A DNA stretch of 64,000 bases, taken from contig JAKSZT010000116.1 of assembly GCA_026826555.1 (NCBI GenBank), forward strand, positions 372,001-436,000. Reading direction: 5' to 3'. A program made the translations under genes and the position numbers. The notes beneath the pieces were generated by a model. That model ran no database searches. It worked only from the letters and a program-made list of their open reading frames with translations, and was not told the DNA's origin. Position 1 is the stretch's first letter. The number at the start of each line of letters is the position of its first letter. Source of the stretch: Tolypeutes matacus. Its lineage: Eukaryota; Chordata; Mammalia; Cingulata; Chlamyphoridae. Shown piece after piece: positions 1 to 13,700 of this stretch.

Positions 1-1574
1 GCAGCAAATTAAACACAAATCTTATATAGACTTCTAATGTGAAGGAACTATGGCATTGGCTTAGATTTAAGTAAAAGCGGTGTTTTGACAATGGTTGTAA
101 GTGAAAACAATGGCATAGCAGGAAACAAGTATCTTTACTACTTTACATACTTGAAGAAGATCCTGGATTCACAGAGTTTTATATAAAAACCTGGGTTTTT
201 AAGGGTACTATAACTCCAACCAAGTGCATACCTGAAAATAAAATGAGTATCTTCCTTAGTTTTTAAAACTGGAGAAACCACTGCATTGGCATAACATTAG
301 GTAAAAGCCTTCTTTTGACATTGATTGTGAGTGAAAGCAAGTGAATAGCAGCCAAATAAACAAGTATCTTACTTTCCTTTCAAACTTGATGTACCTCCTG
401 CATTCACAGATGGTTAGGTGAAACCAGTGTCTTGAAGTTGATTGTAAGTGAAAACATGTGCAAAGCAGCCAGTGAAATAAGTTTCTTTATTGGTTCTCCA
501 AACTGAAGAACTGATTGCATTCACTGAGCGTTAGCAAAAAGCAGTGATTTAAAGTTGATTTTAAGTGAAAACACATGCATAGCAGCAAAAGAAAAAAGAA
601 TCTTACTTAGATTTCAAAAGTGAAGCAACAGCAGCATTGGCATAGAAAATGCAGTGTAAAAAAAACTAGTGCATAGCAGCCAAGAAAAGTATCTTATATA
701 TTTTACAAAAGTGAAGAACATCTGCTTTGGCAGAGCATTATATAAAAGCAAGATTTTGACATTGTGAGTTAAGCAAGTGCATAACACCAGGGAGTCAATG
801 ATCTTACTTACCTTTCAAAGATGAAGTACGACATTAATTCCCAGAGTATTAGGTAAAACCAGTGTTTTGAAGGTGATCACAAGTGAAAACACATGCATAG
901 CATCAAATGAAACACAAATTTTACTTACATTTCAAAAGTGAAGAAACTGCTGCATTGACATACCACTAGATAAAAGCTTTATTTTGAAAGTGGTTGTGAG
1001 TGAAAACAATGGCATAGCAGCCTAGGAAAGAAGTATATTATTTACTTTACAAAAGTGAAGAACCTCTGCATTGGCAGGGTATTAGGTAAAAGAAGGCTTT
1101 TGATGTGGTGAATGAGAGCAAGTGCATAGCAGCCAGGGAAACAATTATCTTTCATACATTACAAATGGGAAGAACCTCCTGGATCAACAGAGCTGTAGGT
1201 TAAGACCAGGATTTTGAAGTTGATTGCATCTCCAAATAGTACATAGCTGCCAATTAAATGAGTATCCTATTAGTATTGAAAACTGAAGAAACTATTGCAT
1301 TGGAACAGCATTAGGTAAAAGCAGTGTTTTGACATTGATTGCGAGTGAAAGCAAGTGCATAGGAGCAAAACAAACAAGTATCTTACTTAAATTTCAAACT
1401 TGAACTACCTCCTGCATTCACATAATGTCAGGTGAATCCACTGTCGTGAAGTAGGTTTTAAGTGAAAACACGAACAAAGCAGCCAATGAAACAAGTCACT
1501 TTATGGGTTCTCTTAACTGAAGATCCAAGTGCATTCACTGATCATTATTTAAAAATGATTGGAAAGTTTGTAAA
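1..1574 (+). repeat. AT-rich composite satellite, HOR block L1
   Basis: Tandem monomers of about 115 bp, each recognisable by a phrase like GTGAGTGAAAGCAAGTGCA followed by CAGCC, then a run ending near TTTCAAAAGTGAAGAA. Neighbouring monomers differ, but the same series returns after roughly 0.9-1.0 kb, which is a higher-order repeat. The block begins inside a monomer at the window edge, so the array continues to the left. One unit here seems to carry an extra or hybrid monomer (about 940-1150). It ends where the first GC-rich 9-bp array starts. I do not recognise the family by name. No gene is supported in it. Confidence 0.85.
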
Positions 1575-3112
1575 CTGGAGTCCATGGAGCCTGTGGAGCC
1601 TGTGGAGCTTGTGGAGCCTGTGGAAGCCTCCGGAGTCTCTGCAGGTGAATGGAGCCTGTGGTGCCTATGGATCTTGTGGAAACTATGGAACACATGGAGG
1701 CCTGTGGAACCTGTGTAGGTTCATATAACCTGTTGAAAATGTGGCATCTATTAAGCCTGTGGAGCCCAAGAAGTCAGTGGATCCTGTGGATCCTGTGCAT
1801 GCACATGGAGCCTGTTGAGCATATGGAGACCATGGAGACCATGAGACCCTTGGAGAACAGGGATTCCATGGAGTCCTGAGTAGCTGTGATGCCCTTGGTG
1901 TCTGTGAAGCCAGTTGTGGCTTGTGGAACCTGTGGAGTTCATGGAGCCCATGGGGACCATGGAGCATGTTGAGGTATGGAGCCCGAAATGACCACAGAGA
2001 TTGTGGAGTCAATGAAGCCCAAGTAGCCCATGAATGACTCTGAAGCCCATGGTGTTTGTGGAGTCTGTGGAGGCCATGGAGGCCTGTGGAGCCTATGTAC
2101 ACCCCTGGAGGCCTTTGACACCTGTGGAGCATGTGCTGTGTGTGGAGGCTATCGATCCTTTGGAGCCTGTGGAGACACATATAGCCTGTGGAACCTGTGG
2201 AAACAATGGGGCCTGTGCAGACCTGTGGAGCCCGTGGAGTACATAGAGCCTTTAGAGGCCTGTGGGGTCTGTGAAGACCTGTGGACTTGGATGAGGCCAT
2301 GGAGGCCACAAAGTCCATGGAGACTGTGGAGTTCTCAAAGCCTCTGGAGCCTGTATAGCCTATGTAGGCCAAGGCAGCCTGTGGAGACACTACAGGCCTG
2401 TGGATCCTGTGAAGCTCATCAAGCCCATGGGGCCCATGGAGCATGTTGAGGCATGTAGCACAAGGGCACTATAGAGAATGTGGAAACCACGGAGTTGATA
2501 GAGCCCATGGAGGCTGGGAAAACCGTGGGGGCCTCTGGACCTGTGTAGTCCAGAGGACACTGTGGAGTCCATAGTGTCTTTGCAGTACTGGGGAGCATAT
2601 GGAGCCCATGGAGGTCTGTGGAGTCTGTGAGGGCCTATAGTCCCCTTGGAGCCCATGGGACCTGTGCAGGCCTGTGGAACATGTGAAACCTGTGGAGCCA
2701 CAGGAGCTAATGGGCCCCATGGAACCCATGGAGGCTGTGGACCTTACAGAGACTCTATATCTCCTGGAAGCCATGGAGCCAGTGCTGGGTGACGGTGCCA
2801 GCATAGTCTGTTGAGCCCATGGAGGAATGTGGAGTCCGTGGAGCACATGGAGGTTATGTAGGCCCATGGCACTGTGGAGGCTGTGGAGGCTGAGGAGGCT
2901 GAGGATCATGGGGAGGACTGTGGAGTTTGTGGAGCACATTTTGGGCCATCTAGTCTTTGGGGATGTGCATGCTCATGGAGCTTGTGGAGATTGGGGTGCC
3001 TGTGGAGACTGTGCATGCACAAGGATGCCATGGAGGCCTTGGAGGCCATGGGGCCCATGGGGTATGCATTGCCCATGGAGGCCTGTGGTGCCTCTGCAGG
3101 CCCATGGAACTG
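1575..3112 (+). repeat. Degenerate 9-bp GC-rich array 1 (TGGAGCCTG-like)
   Basis: The stretch is built from a degenerate 9-bp unit, mainly TGGAGCCTG or TGGAGCCCA, with interspersed variants such as AGGCCTGTGG. It starts abruptly after the AT-rich monomer near GTTTGTAAACTGGAG and ends near GGAACTGTAACTCCA, where AT-rich satellite resumes. It contains longer non-9-mer marker phrases, such as GAGGCTGAGGATCATG near 2890, which recur in the other arrays. Apparent ORFs here, including a 253-codon minus-strand frame at 1683-2444, follow from the stop-poor 9-mer and are not called as genes. Confidence 0.85.
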
Positions 3113-6100
3113 TAACTCCATGAAATGGCTTAGATGCCAATGAAATGATTATACTGCTTAGTTTTTTAAACTGAAGAAACCACTGCATTGGCATAGCACT
3201 AGATAAAAGTGGTGTATTGACATTGATTGTAAGTGAAAGCAAGTGCAGAGCAGCCAAACAAACTAGCATCTTTCTTACATTTCAAACTTGAAGTACCTCC
3301 TGCATTCACAGAGAATTAGGTGAAATCAGTGTCTTGAAGTTGATTATAAGTGAATATATGTGCAAAGGAGCCAATGAAACAAGTTTCATTATTGGATCTC
3401 TCAACTGAAGAACTGACCACATTCACCAAGTGTTAGGGAAAAGTAGTGTTTTGAAGTTGATTGTAAGTGAAAACACATGTGTAGCAGCAAAAGAAACGTG
3501 AATCTTACTGACATTTCCAAAGTAGAGACGCTGCAGCATTGGCATAGAAAAGGCAGTGTTTTGTCATTGGTTGTAAGTGAAAACAAATACATAGCATCCA
3601 AAAAAGAAGTATCTTATTTACTTTTCAAAAGTGAAGAACGTCTTCATTTGCAGAGCATTGCGTAAAAGAAGGGTTTTGACATTGTGAGTGAAAGCAAGTG
3701 CATAGTAGTCATGGAAACAAGTACCTTACTTACCTATAAAAGATGAAGTACCTCCTGCATTCACAGAGTTTAAGGTAAGACCAGTGTTTTGAAGTTGATT
3801 GTAAGTGAAAACACAGGCATAGCAGCAAATGAAACACAAATATTACTGAGATTTCAAAAGTGAAGAATCTATTGCATTGGCATAGTGTTAAGTAAAAGCT
3901 GTGTTTTGACATTGGTTGTTAGTGAAAAGAAGGGCAGAGAAGCAAAAAAACGAGTATCTTTCTTACTTTACAAACATGAAGAACCTTCAGGATTCACAAA
4001 ACTTTTGGTTAAAACCAGGAGTTTGAAGTTGATTGTAACTGCAAGAAGCACATAGCTGCAAATGAAATGAGTACCCTACTTAGATGTGAAAACTGAAGAA
4101 ACCACTGCATTGGCATAGCATTAGGTAAAAGCAGGCTTTGGCATTGTGAGTGAAAGCTAGTGCACAGCAGCCAGGATAACCAGGATCTTAATTAACTTTT
4201 AAAGTTGAAGTACCTAAAATATTCAGAGTATTAGGTAAAACCATTGTTTCGAAGGTGATTGTAAGTGAAAACAGATGCGTAGGAGGAAATTAAACAAAAA
4301 TCTTACTTAGATTTCTAAAGTGAAGGAAATACTGCATTGTCGTATTGTTGGGTAAAATCAGTGTTTTGACATTGGTTGAAAGTGAAAACAAGGGTATAGA
4401 AGCCAAAGAATATGTACCTTTCTTCCTTTACAAACATGAAAACCATCTGGATACTCAGAGTTTTAGGTTAAAACCAGGATTTTGAAGATCATTGTAACTC
4501 CAAGCAAGTGCATAACTGCCAATGAAATGAGTATCCTGTTTAGTTTTGTAAACTGAAGAAACCACTGCATAGACATAACATTAGGTAAAAGCAGGATTTT
4601 ACATTGATTGTGAGTGAAAGCAATTGCAAAAAAAAACAAAAACAAGTATTTTACCTACCTTACAAACGGGAAGTACCTCCTGCGTTCACAGAGAGAAAGG
4701 TGACGCCAGTGTCTTGACGTTCATTGTAAGTGAAAACACGTGTAGAAAAGCCAATGAAACAAGTTTCCATATTGGTTCTCTAAAGTGAATTAGTGACTGC
4801 ATTCCCCGAGCTTAGGGAAAAGCAGTGCTTTGAAGGTGAGTGAAAGTGAAAGCATGTGTATAGCCGCAAAAGAAACTACAATCCTACACAGATTTCAAAA
4901 GAGAAGGACTACAGCATTCACATAGAAAAAAGCAGTGTTTTGATATTGGTTGAAAGGGAAAACAAGTGCATAGCAGCAAAAGAAAGAAATATCTTATTTA
5001 TTTTACAAAAATGAAGTCCTCTGCATTGGCAGAGCATTAGGTGAAAGCAGGGTTTTTAATATTTTGAGTGAAAACAAGTGCATAGCAGCTGAAGAAACAG
5101 GTATCCTGCTTACATTTCAAAGATGAATTACCTCCCGTGTTCACAGTGTTGGTAAAAACAGTGTTTTGAAGGTGAGTGTAAGGGAAAACACATGCAAAGC
5201 AGCAAATGAAATACAAATCTTACTGAGATTTCAAAAGTGAAAAACTACTGCATTGGCATAGCATTAGGTAAAAGCGGTGTTTTGACATTGGTTGTAAGTG
5301 AAGACAAGGGCATAACAGGCAAGGAAACAAGTATCTTTCTTACTTTATAAACGTGAAGAAGATCCTGGATTCACAGAGTTTTCGATTAAACAATGGGTTT
5401 TTAAGGTGATTGTAACTCTGAGCAAGTGCAGAGCTGCCAATAAAATTAGTACCTTGCTTAGTTTTTAAAACTTCAGGAACTACAGCATTGGCATAGCATT
5501 ATGTAAAAGCAGAGTTTTCAAAATGATTGTGAGTGAAAGCAAGTGCAGAGTAGCCAAACAAACAAGTATCTTAATTACCTTTCAAACTTGAGGTACCCTC
5601 TGCTTTCAGAGAGTGTTAGGTGAAACCAGTGTCTTGAAGTTGAATGTAAGTGAAAACACATACAAAGCAGCCAATGAAACAAGTTTCCTTAAAGCTCCTG
5701 TGAACTACAAAACTGACTCTATTCACCGAGCATTAGGAAGAAGCAGTGCTTTGAAGTTGATTATAGGTGAAAACACGAACATGGCAGCAAAAGAAACTAG
5801 AATCTTACTTAGATTTCAAGAGTGAAGAAACTGCAGGATTGGCATAAATCAGCAGTGCTTTGACATGGATGTAAGTGAAAATAAGAGCATAAGATCCAAG
5901 GAAAGAAGAATCTTATTTACTTTACAACAGTGAAGAACCTCGACATTAGCACAGCATTAGATAAAAACAAGGTTTTGACATTGTGAGTGAATGCAAGTTC
6001 ATAGCAGCCAGGGAAACAAGTATCTTACTTAACTTTCAAAGATGAAGTAACTCCTGCATTTACAGAGTGTTAGGTAACACCAGTGTTCTGAAGGGGATTG

Positions 6101-7705
6101 CGAGTGGAAACAGATGCATAGCAGCAAATGAAACACAAATAGTACTTAGATTTCAAAATTGAAAAAACTACTGCATTGGCATAGCTTTAGGTAAATGCGG
6201 TGTTTTGACATTGGCTTTAAATGAAAACATGTTTATAGTAGGCAAGGAAATAAGTATCTTTCTTACTTTGCAAACATGGAGAACCTCCTGGCTTTGAAGA
6301 GCTTTAGGTTAAAACCAGGATTTTGAAGTTGATTGTAACTCCAAGCAAGTGCATAGCTACCAATGAAATGAGTATCCTGCTTAAGTTTGAAAACTGAAGA
6401 CACAACTGTATTGTCATAGCATTATGTAAAAACAGTGTTTTGACATTGATTGTGAGTGAAAGCAACTGGATAGCAGTCAAATAAACAAGTATTTACTTAC
6501 TTTTCAAACTTTAAGTACCTCCTGCATTCACAGGGAGTTAGGTGAAACCAGGGACTTAAAGATGATTGTGAGTGAAAACACGTGCAGAGCAGCTAATGAA
6601 ACAAATTTCTTTATTGGTTCTCTAAACTGAAAAACCCACTGTGTTCACCGGGCATCAGGGAAACACAGTGCTTTGAAGTTGATTGTAATTGAAAATATGT
6701 GCTTAGCAGCCGAAGACACTAGAAACTTAGATTTCAAAAGTGAAGAAACTGCAACATTGGCATAGAGAAAGCAGTGTTTTGACATTGGTTGTAAGTGAAA
6801 ATTAGTGCATAGCAGCTGAAGAAAGAAGTGTCTTATTTACTTTACAAAAGTGAAGAACCTCTGCATGGGCATAGCATGAGGTAAAAGCAGGGTTCTGCCA
6901 CTGTGAGTGAAAGCATGTGCAAGCAGCAATGGAAGTAAGTATCTTACTTACCTTTCAAAGTTAAAGTACCTCCTGCTTTCACAGAGAGTTAGGTGAAACC
7001 AGTGTCTTGGAGTTCATTGGAAGTGGAGCACATGCAAAGTGGCCTATGAAACAAGTTTCTTTATTTCTTCTCTAAACTGAACAACCATCAGCATTCACTG
7101 AGTGATAGGGAAAAGCAGTGCTTTGAAGTTGAGTGTAAGTGAAAACACATGCAGAGCAGCAAAAGAAACTAGAATCTTGCATAGATTTCAAAAGTGAAGG
7201 AACTGCTGCATTCGCATAGAAAAAGTGGTGATTTGACCTTTGCTGTAAGTGAAAACAAGGACATAGCATACAAGGAAACAAGTATCTTTCATAGTATAAA
7301 AATGTGAAGAACATCCAGGATTCTCAGAGATTTAGGTTAAAACCAGGATTTCGGAGTTGATTGCAATTCCAAGAAAGTGCATAGCTGCCAATGAAATGAG
7401 TATCCTGCTTAGTTTTGAAAAATAAAAATACCAATGCATTGGCATAGCATTAGGTAAAACCAGTATTTTGACAGTGATTGTGAGGGAAAGCAAGTGCATA
7501 GCAATCAAACAACAAGAAGTATCTTACTTAAATTTCAAACTTTAAATATCTCCTGCATTCACATAGAGTTAGGTGAAACCAGTGTCTTGAAGTTGATTTT
7601 AAGTGAAAACACGTGCAAATCAGCCAATGAAACAAGTCTCTTTACTGGTTCTGAAAACTGAAGATCCAACTGTATTCACTGAGCATTAGGGAAAAGCACT
7701 TAGAA
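3113..7705 (+). repeat. AT-rich composite satellite, HOR block L2
   Basis: This is the clearest part of the higher-order structure. Taking the TGAAG box that opens each monomer, eight successive boxes from 3172 to 4093 are spaced 127, 107, 117, 110, 111, 117, 116 and 116 bp, a higher-order period of 921 bp. The series then repeats with starts near 4545, 5465 and 6390. One shortened A/E hybrid unit lies near 4085-4200, and a repeated B-C pair near 6960-7190 lengthens the last unit. No splice-joined or open gene is supported. Spacing is not a constant multiple of three, which argues against a coding repeat. Confidence 0.85.
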
Positions 7706-10700
7706 ACTGTGTAAACTGTGGAGTCCATAGAGCCTGTGGAGCTTGGGGAGCCTGTGGAAAACTGTGGAGTATCTACAGGTCCATGGAGCCTGAGGTGCCT
7801 ACAGAGCCCATGGAAACTTGGAACTCATGGAGTCCTGTGGAGCCTGTGCAGGCCCAGGCAACCTGTGGAAACTGTGGAGCCTGTGGACCCCATAGAGTCT
7901 GTGGAGAATGTGCAGCCTGTGCATTCCCATGGAGTCTGTGGAGAACGTGGAGTCCATGGATACCATGAAGCCATGGAGATCAGAGATTCCATGGAGGTCT
8001 GTGTAGCTGTGGAGCCCTTGGAGCCTGTAAAGGCACTTGTGGTCTGTGGAGCCTGTGTAGCTCATGGAGCCCATTGGGCCAATGGAGCCTCTTGAGGTAT
8101 GGAGCCCATGGAGACCGTGTATCCTGTGCAGGCCCATGGAACCAATGGAGCCTATAGAGCCTTTGGATTTCAATGGAGTAGTTAGAACCTGCTGCCGTTG
8201 TGGAGTATGTGGAGGATTGTGAAGCCCATGGAGCCCGTGGCACCTCTGTAGTCCTGTGGACCCTGTGAAGGCCAGTGAAGCATATGGAGCATTTTGAACC
8301 CAGGGAGTCTGTAGAGCATGCACAGGCACATGTAACCTGTGGAGACTGGGGAGCCTGTAGAGCCTGTGGTGCTCTTGGAATCAGTGGAGCCTGTGGAGCC
8401 TGTGAATACACATGAAATCTGTGGAGTACGTGGAGCCCATGGAGTCGAAGAAGCCCATGGAGATCAGGTATTCCATGGAGTCATGTGTAGCTGTGGAGCC
8501 CATGGAGCCAGTGAAGTCCATGGAGCCTGTCGAGCCTGTGCAGGCCCAGGGATCCTGTAGAGCCTCTACAGGCCTATGGACCCAATGGAGCTGGTAGAGC
8601 CCAGGGTGTCATAGAGGAATGTGGAGTCCATGGAGGCTGTTGATACAATGGAGCTCATGGAGCTCATGGATGCTATGCAGGCCAGAGGATCTTTTGCAAA
8701 CTGTGAAGCCTATGGAGTCCATGGATCTGGTGGAGCTTGTGGAGGCCATGGAGTTCAAGGAGCCTGTGGAGACTATGGAGCCCAAGTGTGCCTGTGGAGC
8801 CAGAGCAGGCCTGTGAAGGACAGGGAGTTTTTGAAGTCTTTGATAATATAAAGTCCTGTGGAACCGATAGAGCTGATGGGGCCTGTGGAAACTGTGAAAT
8901 CCAGATAGGTCTGTGGAGCCTGTGCAGGCCTGAGGACCCTATGGAGTTCATGGTGGCTCTGCAGGCCTGGGGAGTCTGTGGAGCCCATGGAAGTCTGTGG
9001 AGCCTGTGCAGGTCTATAGACCCCTTGGAGCCCATGGCACCTGTGCCGGCCTGTGGAACATGTGGAGTCTGTGGAGCCACTATAGCTCATGGAGCCAATG
9101 AAACCCATGGAGACTGGAGACTTCAGAACCTGTATATCTCATGGAGGCCATGGAGCCTATGCAGGCTCATAGTGCTGGCAGTAGCTGTTGTGCCCATGGA
9201 GGAATGTGGAGCCCATGGAGCCCATGGAGGCTATGTAAGCCTATGGAGCATTTGGAGGCTGTGGATGCTGAGGAGACTGAGAATCATGTGGAGGCCTCTG
9301 CAGTCTGTGGAGTCCAATTTGGGCCATGGAGCCTGTGGGCTCTGTGCAGCTCATGGAACCTCTGGAGATTGGGCAACCTGTGTAGCTTTTGCAGGCCTGT
9401 AGACAACATAGAAACCATGGAGCTTGTGCAGGCCTGGGGAGATTGTGGAGGATTTGGTACTTGTGGAGCTCGAGGAGGCCAGTTGAGCCTGTGAATCCAG
9501 TCGATCCTGTAGAGTACTTTGGAATCTGTGTAGCCTGTGGAGACAATGATGCCTGTGGAGCCAATGGAGACATGTGGACCCTGTGCAGCCCAGTGGAATC
9601 TGTGGCGACTGTGGGTCGATGGAGGGTATGGAGACTGTTCTGATGCAAGGAGCCTGTGGAGCTGTGATGCCTGTGGATGCCGTGCACGTCAGTGGTGCAG
9701 ATGGATCTCATGGGGCCTATGAACAAGTTGAATTCTGTGGAACCAATGGATACCATGTTGCCAGAGAAGCCCATGGGGTTTGTGGAACCCATGGGTCCAT
9801 GGAGGCCTGTGGAGATGTGGAGATTGTGAAGCCCATGGATGCCTGTGGAGCTGGTGATTTCCCTTTGAACCTTTGGAGACTGTGGTATGTATGGAAGCCT
9901 ATGGAACCCTTGGAGCTCATGGACGCCTGTTGAGCTTGTGGAACCTGTGGAGTGTGTTCAGGCTGTGAAGCCATGGAGCCCCTAAAGGCCATGGGGCCTT
10001 TGGAGCCTGTGAAGCCTGTCGAACTCTTTGAAACTGTGTTAACTGTGGCATCCATGGAGCCTGTGGAGCTTGTGGAGAATGTGGAAACCTGTGGAGTCTC
10101 TGCAGGTTCATGGGGCCTGTGGTGCCTATGGAGCCTGTGGAGACTTTGGAATTTATGTAGGCCCATGGATCCTGTGCAGGCCATGTAATCTGTGTAGACT
10201 GTGGACCTGGTGCATACCCATGGATCCTGTGGGGCACGTGAAGCCCATGGAGACCATGACTCCAATGGATATCAGGGATTCCATGGAGTCCTGGGTAGCT
10301 GTGGATCCCATGAAGCCTGTGAATACAGTTGATGCCTGTAGAGTCTGTGGAGATCATGGAGCCTATGGGTTCCATGGAGTCTGTTGAGGTATGAAGCCCA
10401 AGGAGTCCCTGGAGACTGTGGAGTCAATGTAGTGCATGCAGCCCATGGATGCTTTTCAAGCCCATGGAGCCTAAGGAGTCCTTGGAACCCATGGAGGACT
10501 GTGGAGCCTATGCATGCCCCTGGAGGCTATTGAAAACTTTGAAGCAGGCTGTGGAGACCATAAAGCCCATTAGCCTGTGGAGTCTGTTTATGTCAGTGGA
10601 GCCTGTGGGTACTTTGCAGCCTGTGGAGGCCAGTGTAGTCTGTGGAGCCTGTGTAAGCAATGGAGCCTTTGCAGACCTGTGGAGCCCATGGAAGCCATGG

Positions 10701-13700
10701 AGCCTGTAGAGTCCTGTGCAGCATTGTAGGCCTGTGGAGGTGGTTGAGGCCATGGAGACCATGAAGTTCATGGACACCATGGAGTTCACAAAGCCTGTGG
10801 AGCCCGTGGAGCCTGTGCAGGCGCAAGGAGACTTTGTAGCCTGTATACGCCTGTGGATCCTGTGGAGCTCGTCAAGTCCATGAGGCCCATGGAGCCTGTT
10901 GAGTTATATAGCCCAAGGACATTACAGAGAATTTGGAGTCTGTGGAGTATATGTAGCCAATGGACACACTTGGAACCCATGGAACCTGTTGAGCCTGTGG
11001 AGACTGTGGAACATGTTGAGGCCTGTGAAGCTGGTACAGGCCTGTATAACCTGTGGAGAATCTGGAACCTGAGCAGCCCGTGGGATGTGAGGATCCCATG
11101 GGTGCCATGGAAAGCTGTGAAGCTTTGGATCTGGTGGAGGCCCAAGGAACCTATTGATCCTGTTGAGCCCATGGAAACTCTGCAGGCCTGTGGAGACTGT
11201 GGAACTTGTGAAGCCTGTGAGAACCTATGGAGACTATCGAGCCTATGCCTACCCATGGAACCAGGGTAGCATGTGGATCCCATGGAGACAATGAAGCCCA
11301 TGGAGATCAGGGAATCCATGGAGTCCTGTGTAGCTGTGGAGACCTTGGAACCTGTGAAGCCAGATGAAATCTGTGGAGCCTGTGGAGCTCATGGATCCCA
11401 TGGGCCCCATGGGGACTGTTGAGGTATTGTGTTCAAGGAGAATGCATAGACTGTAAAGCAAATGGGGTGCATGTAGCCCCTGGATGCCTGTGGAGCCCAT
11501 AGATTCTGTGGAGAATGTGGAGCCTATGGAGGCCCTGTAGAGCCTATGCAGGGCCCTGGAGGCCATGGACACCTGTGAAGCTTGTGGAGTCAATAAAGCC
11601 CATGGAGTCTGTGGAGCCAGTGTAGGCCAGTGGAGCCTGTGCAGGCCTGTGGAGCCTGTGTGACCTGTGGAGCTCCATGAAGCCCGTGGAGCCTGTGTAA
11701 CCCATGGAGTCTATGCAGACCTGTAAACTCACAGAGCCCATGGAGCCTGTAGAGGCCTGTGGCACCTGTGCAGTCCTGAGAAAGTGGTTGAGGCCATGGA
11801 GACCATGAAGTCCATGGAGACCATTGTGATCACAAAGCCTGTGGAGCCTTTGGAGCCTGTGGAGCCTGTGGATATTGTCAAACCCATGTTTCCCATGGAA
11901 ACTTTTGAGGTATGGAGCACAAGGACATGTTAGAGAAATGGGAGCCTGTGAGGTGCATGTAGGCAATGGACACGTGTGGAACCCATTAAGCCTGTTGAGC
12001 CTGTGAAGGCTGTAGTGGCCCATGGAACCTGTGGAGCCTGTGGAGCACGTGGAACCTGTGGAGCCTACAGAGCCTGTGGAGGCAGTGGAGCCTGTGGATC
12101 CTGTACATACTTATGGAACCTGTGGAGCACATGGAGACATTGGAGCCTGTGGAGTCTGTGGAGCCTGTGGAGCCAGTAGAGCCTGTGAATACTCATGGAG
12201 CCTGTGGAGTACGTGGAGCCCATGGATCTTGTGAAGTCCATGCAGGCTCTGAAGGCCTATGGAGACTATGCAGTGCCCTAGAGGCCATTAACACCTGTGG
12301 ACCATGTGCTGCCTGTGGAGACAATAGATTTCATGGAGACTTTGGAGGCTGTGTAGGCCAGTGGAAACTGTGATGCGTTTGGAGCCTGTGGATGCCCATG
12401 AAGCCTGTGGAGACCCTGTAAGCCATGGAGTCTATGCAGACGTGTGGAGCCCTTGGAACTCATGGAGAGTGTAGAGGCTTTTGGAGCTTGTGCAGTTCTG
12501 TGGAGTTGGTTTAGGCGAGGAGCCCATGAAGTTTGTGGAGGATGTAGAGTATGAAGAAGCTGAGTATCATGTGGAAGACTCTGGAATTTGTGGTGCCATT
12601 TTGAGCCAAGGAACCTGTTAGGCCTGTGCAGGTTCATGGACACTCTGGAGACTGGGAAGACTCTAGAGACCGTGAATCCACATGGAGGCCATGGAAGCCA
12701 TTGAGGTCATGGAGCCAATGGAGTATGCATTGGCCCTGGAGGCCAGTGGAGCCTCTGCATGCCCATGGAGTCTGTTAAGAATTTGAATCCCTTGGAGATC
12801 ATGCAGCCTGTAGAGGCCCAGGGAGCCTGTGGAAAATGTGGAGCATGTGGAGCCTGTAGAGCATGTGGAGTCATTGGAGGCTGTGGAGACTGTGCATGCC
12901 CATGTAACCTGTTGCGCACGTGGAGCCCTTGGTGGCTGTGGAATCCGTGAAGCCAGTGGAGGCCTGTGGAGACTATGCACTTCCCTAGACAATTGTATGT
13001 CATGTGCAACCTGTGGAGACCATAGATTCTGTGGAAACTGTGGAGGCTTTATAGGCCAGTGGGGCCAGTGGGGCCTTTGGAGCCTGTAAAGGCCAATGAA
13101 GTCTGTGGAGACTATGTAACCCAGGGAGATTATGTAGCCTTTTGGAGCCTAAAAAATATGTAGAGGTCTTTCAAGTATGTGCAGGCTGTGGAGGTGATTG
13201 AGGCCTTGAAGACCATGAAGTCTGTCAAGACAATGGAGTTCACAAAGGCCATGGAGCTCTTGAAGCCTGTGCAGGCCCAGGGAGCTTGTGGAGCCTGTAC
13301 AGGTCTGTGGATCCTGTGGAGGTTTATGAGCCCATGGGGCCCATGGAACCTGTTGAGGTATGGAGCCCAAGGACACTGCAGAGAATGTGAAGCAACTTAA
13401 GTGCTTGTAGCCCTTTGACATTTGTGGAGCCCATGGAGCCTGTTGAGCATGTGGAGACTGCATTGCCCATTGAGGCCTGCAGAACCTATAAAGACTTTAG
13501 AGCCTGTGGATTCCATGGAACTGATGGAGCTGGTGGATTCCATGGAATTATAAAGGACTATAGAGCCCATGGAGGCAGTGGAGCTCAAGGAGACCATGGA
13601 GGTAGTGGATTCTGTGTAGGCCAGTGGAACCTGTGCAACCTGTGAAGTCCATGGACTCAGTGGAGCTGGTGCAGCTTATGGAGGCCATGGAGACAGAGGA

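Noticed and set aside
1683..2444. 253-codon minus-strand frame as a protein gene
   Set aside because: It consists wholly of degenerate 9-bp repeats, overlaps comparable frames on the other strand, and has no start context, domain or conserved frame between array copies.
3172..4093. The 115-bp monomer as a 38-codon coding repeat
   Set aside because: One frame is nearly open across several monomers, but spacings (127, 107, 117, 110, 111, 117, 116, 116) are mostly not multiples of three and a TGA recurs in most monomers.
8737..9402. 221-codon + strand frame as a cysteine- and glycine-rich protein
   Set aside because: The Gly-Ala-Cys pattern is one frame of the 9-mer. Adjacent indels throw the same pattern into the other two frames, as expected for non-coding repeat.
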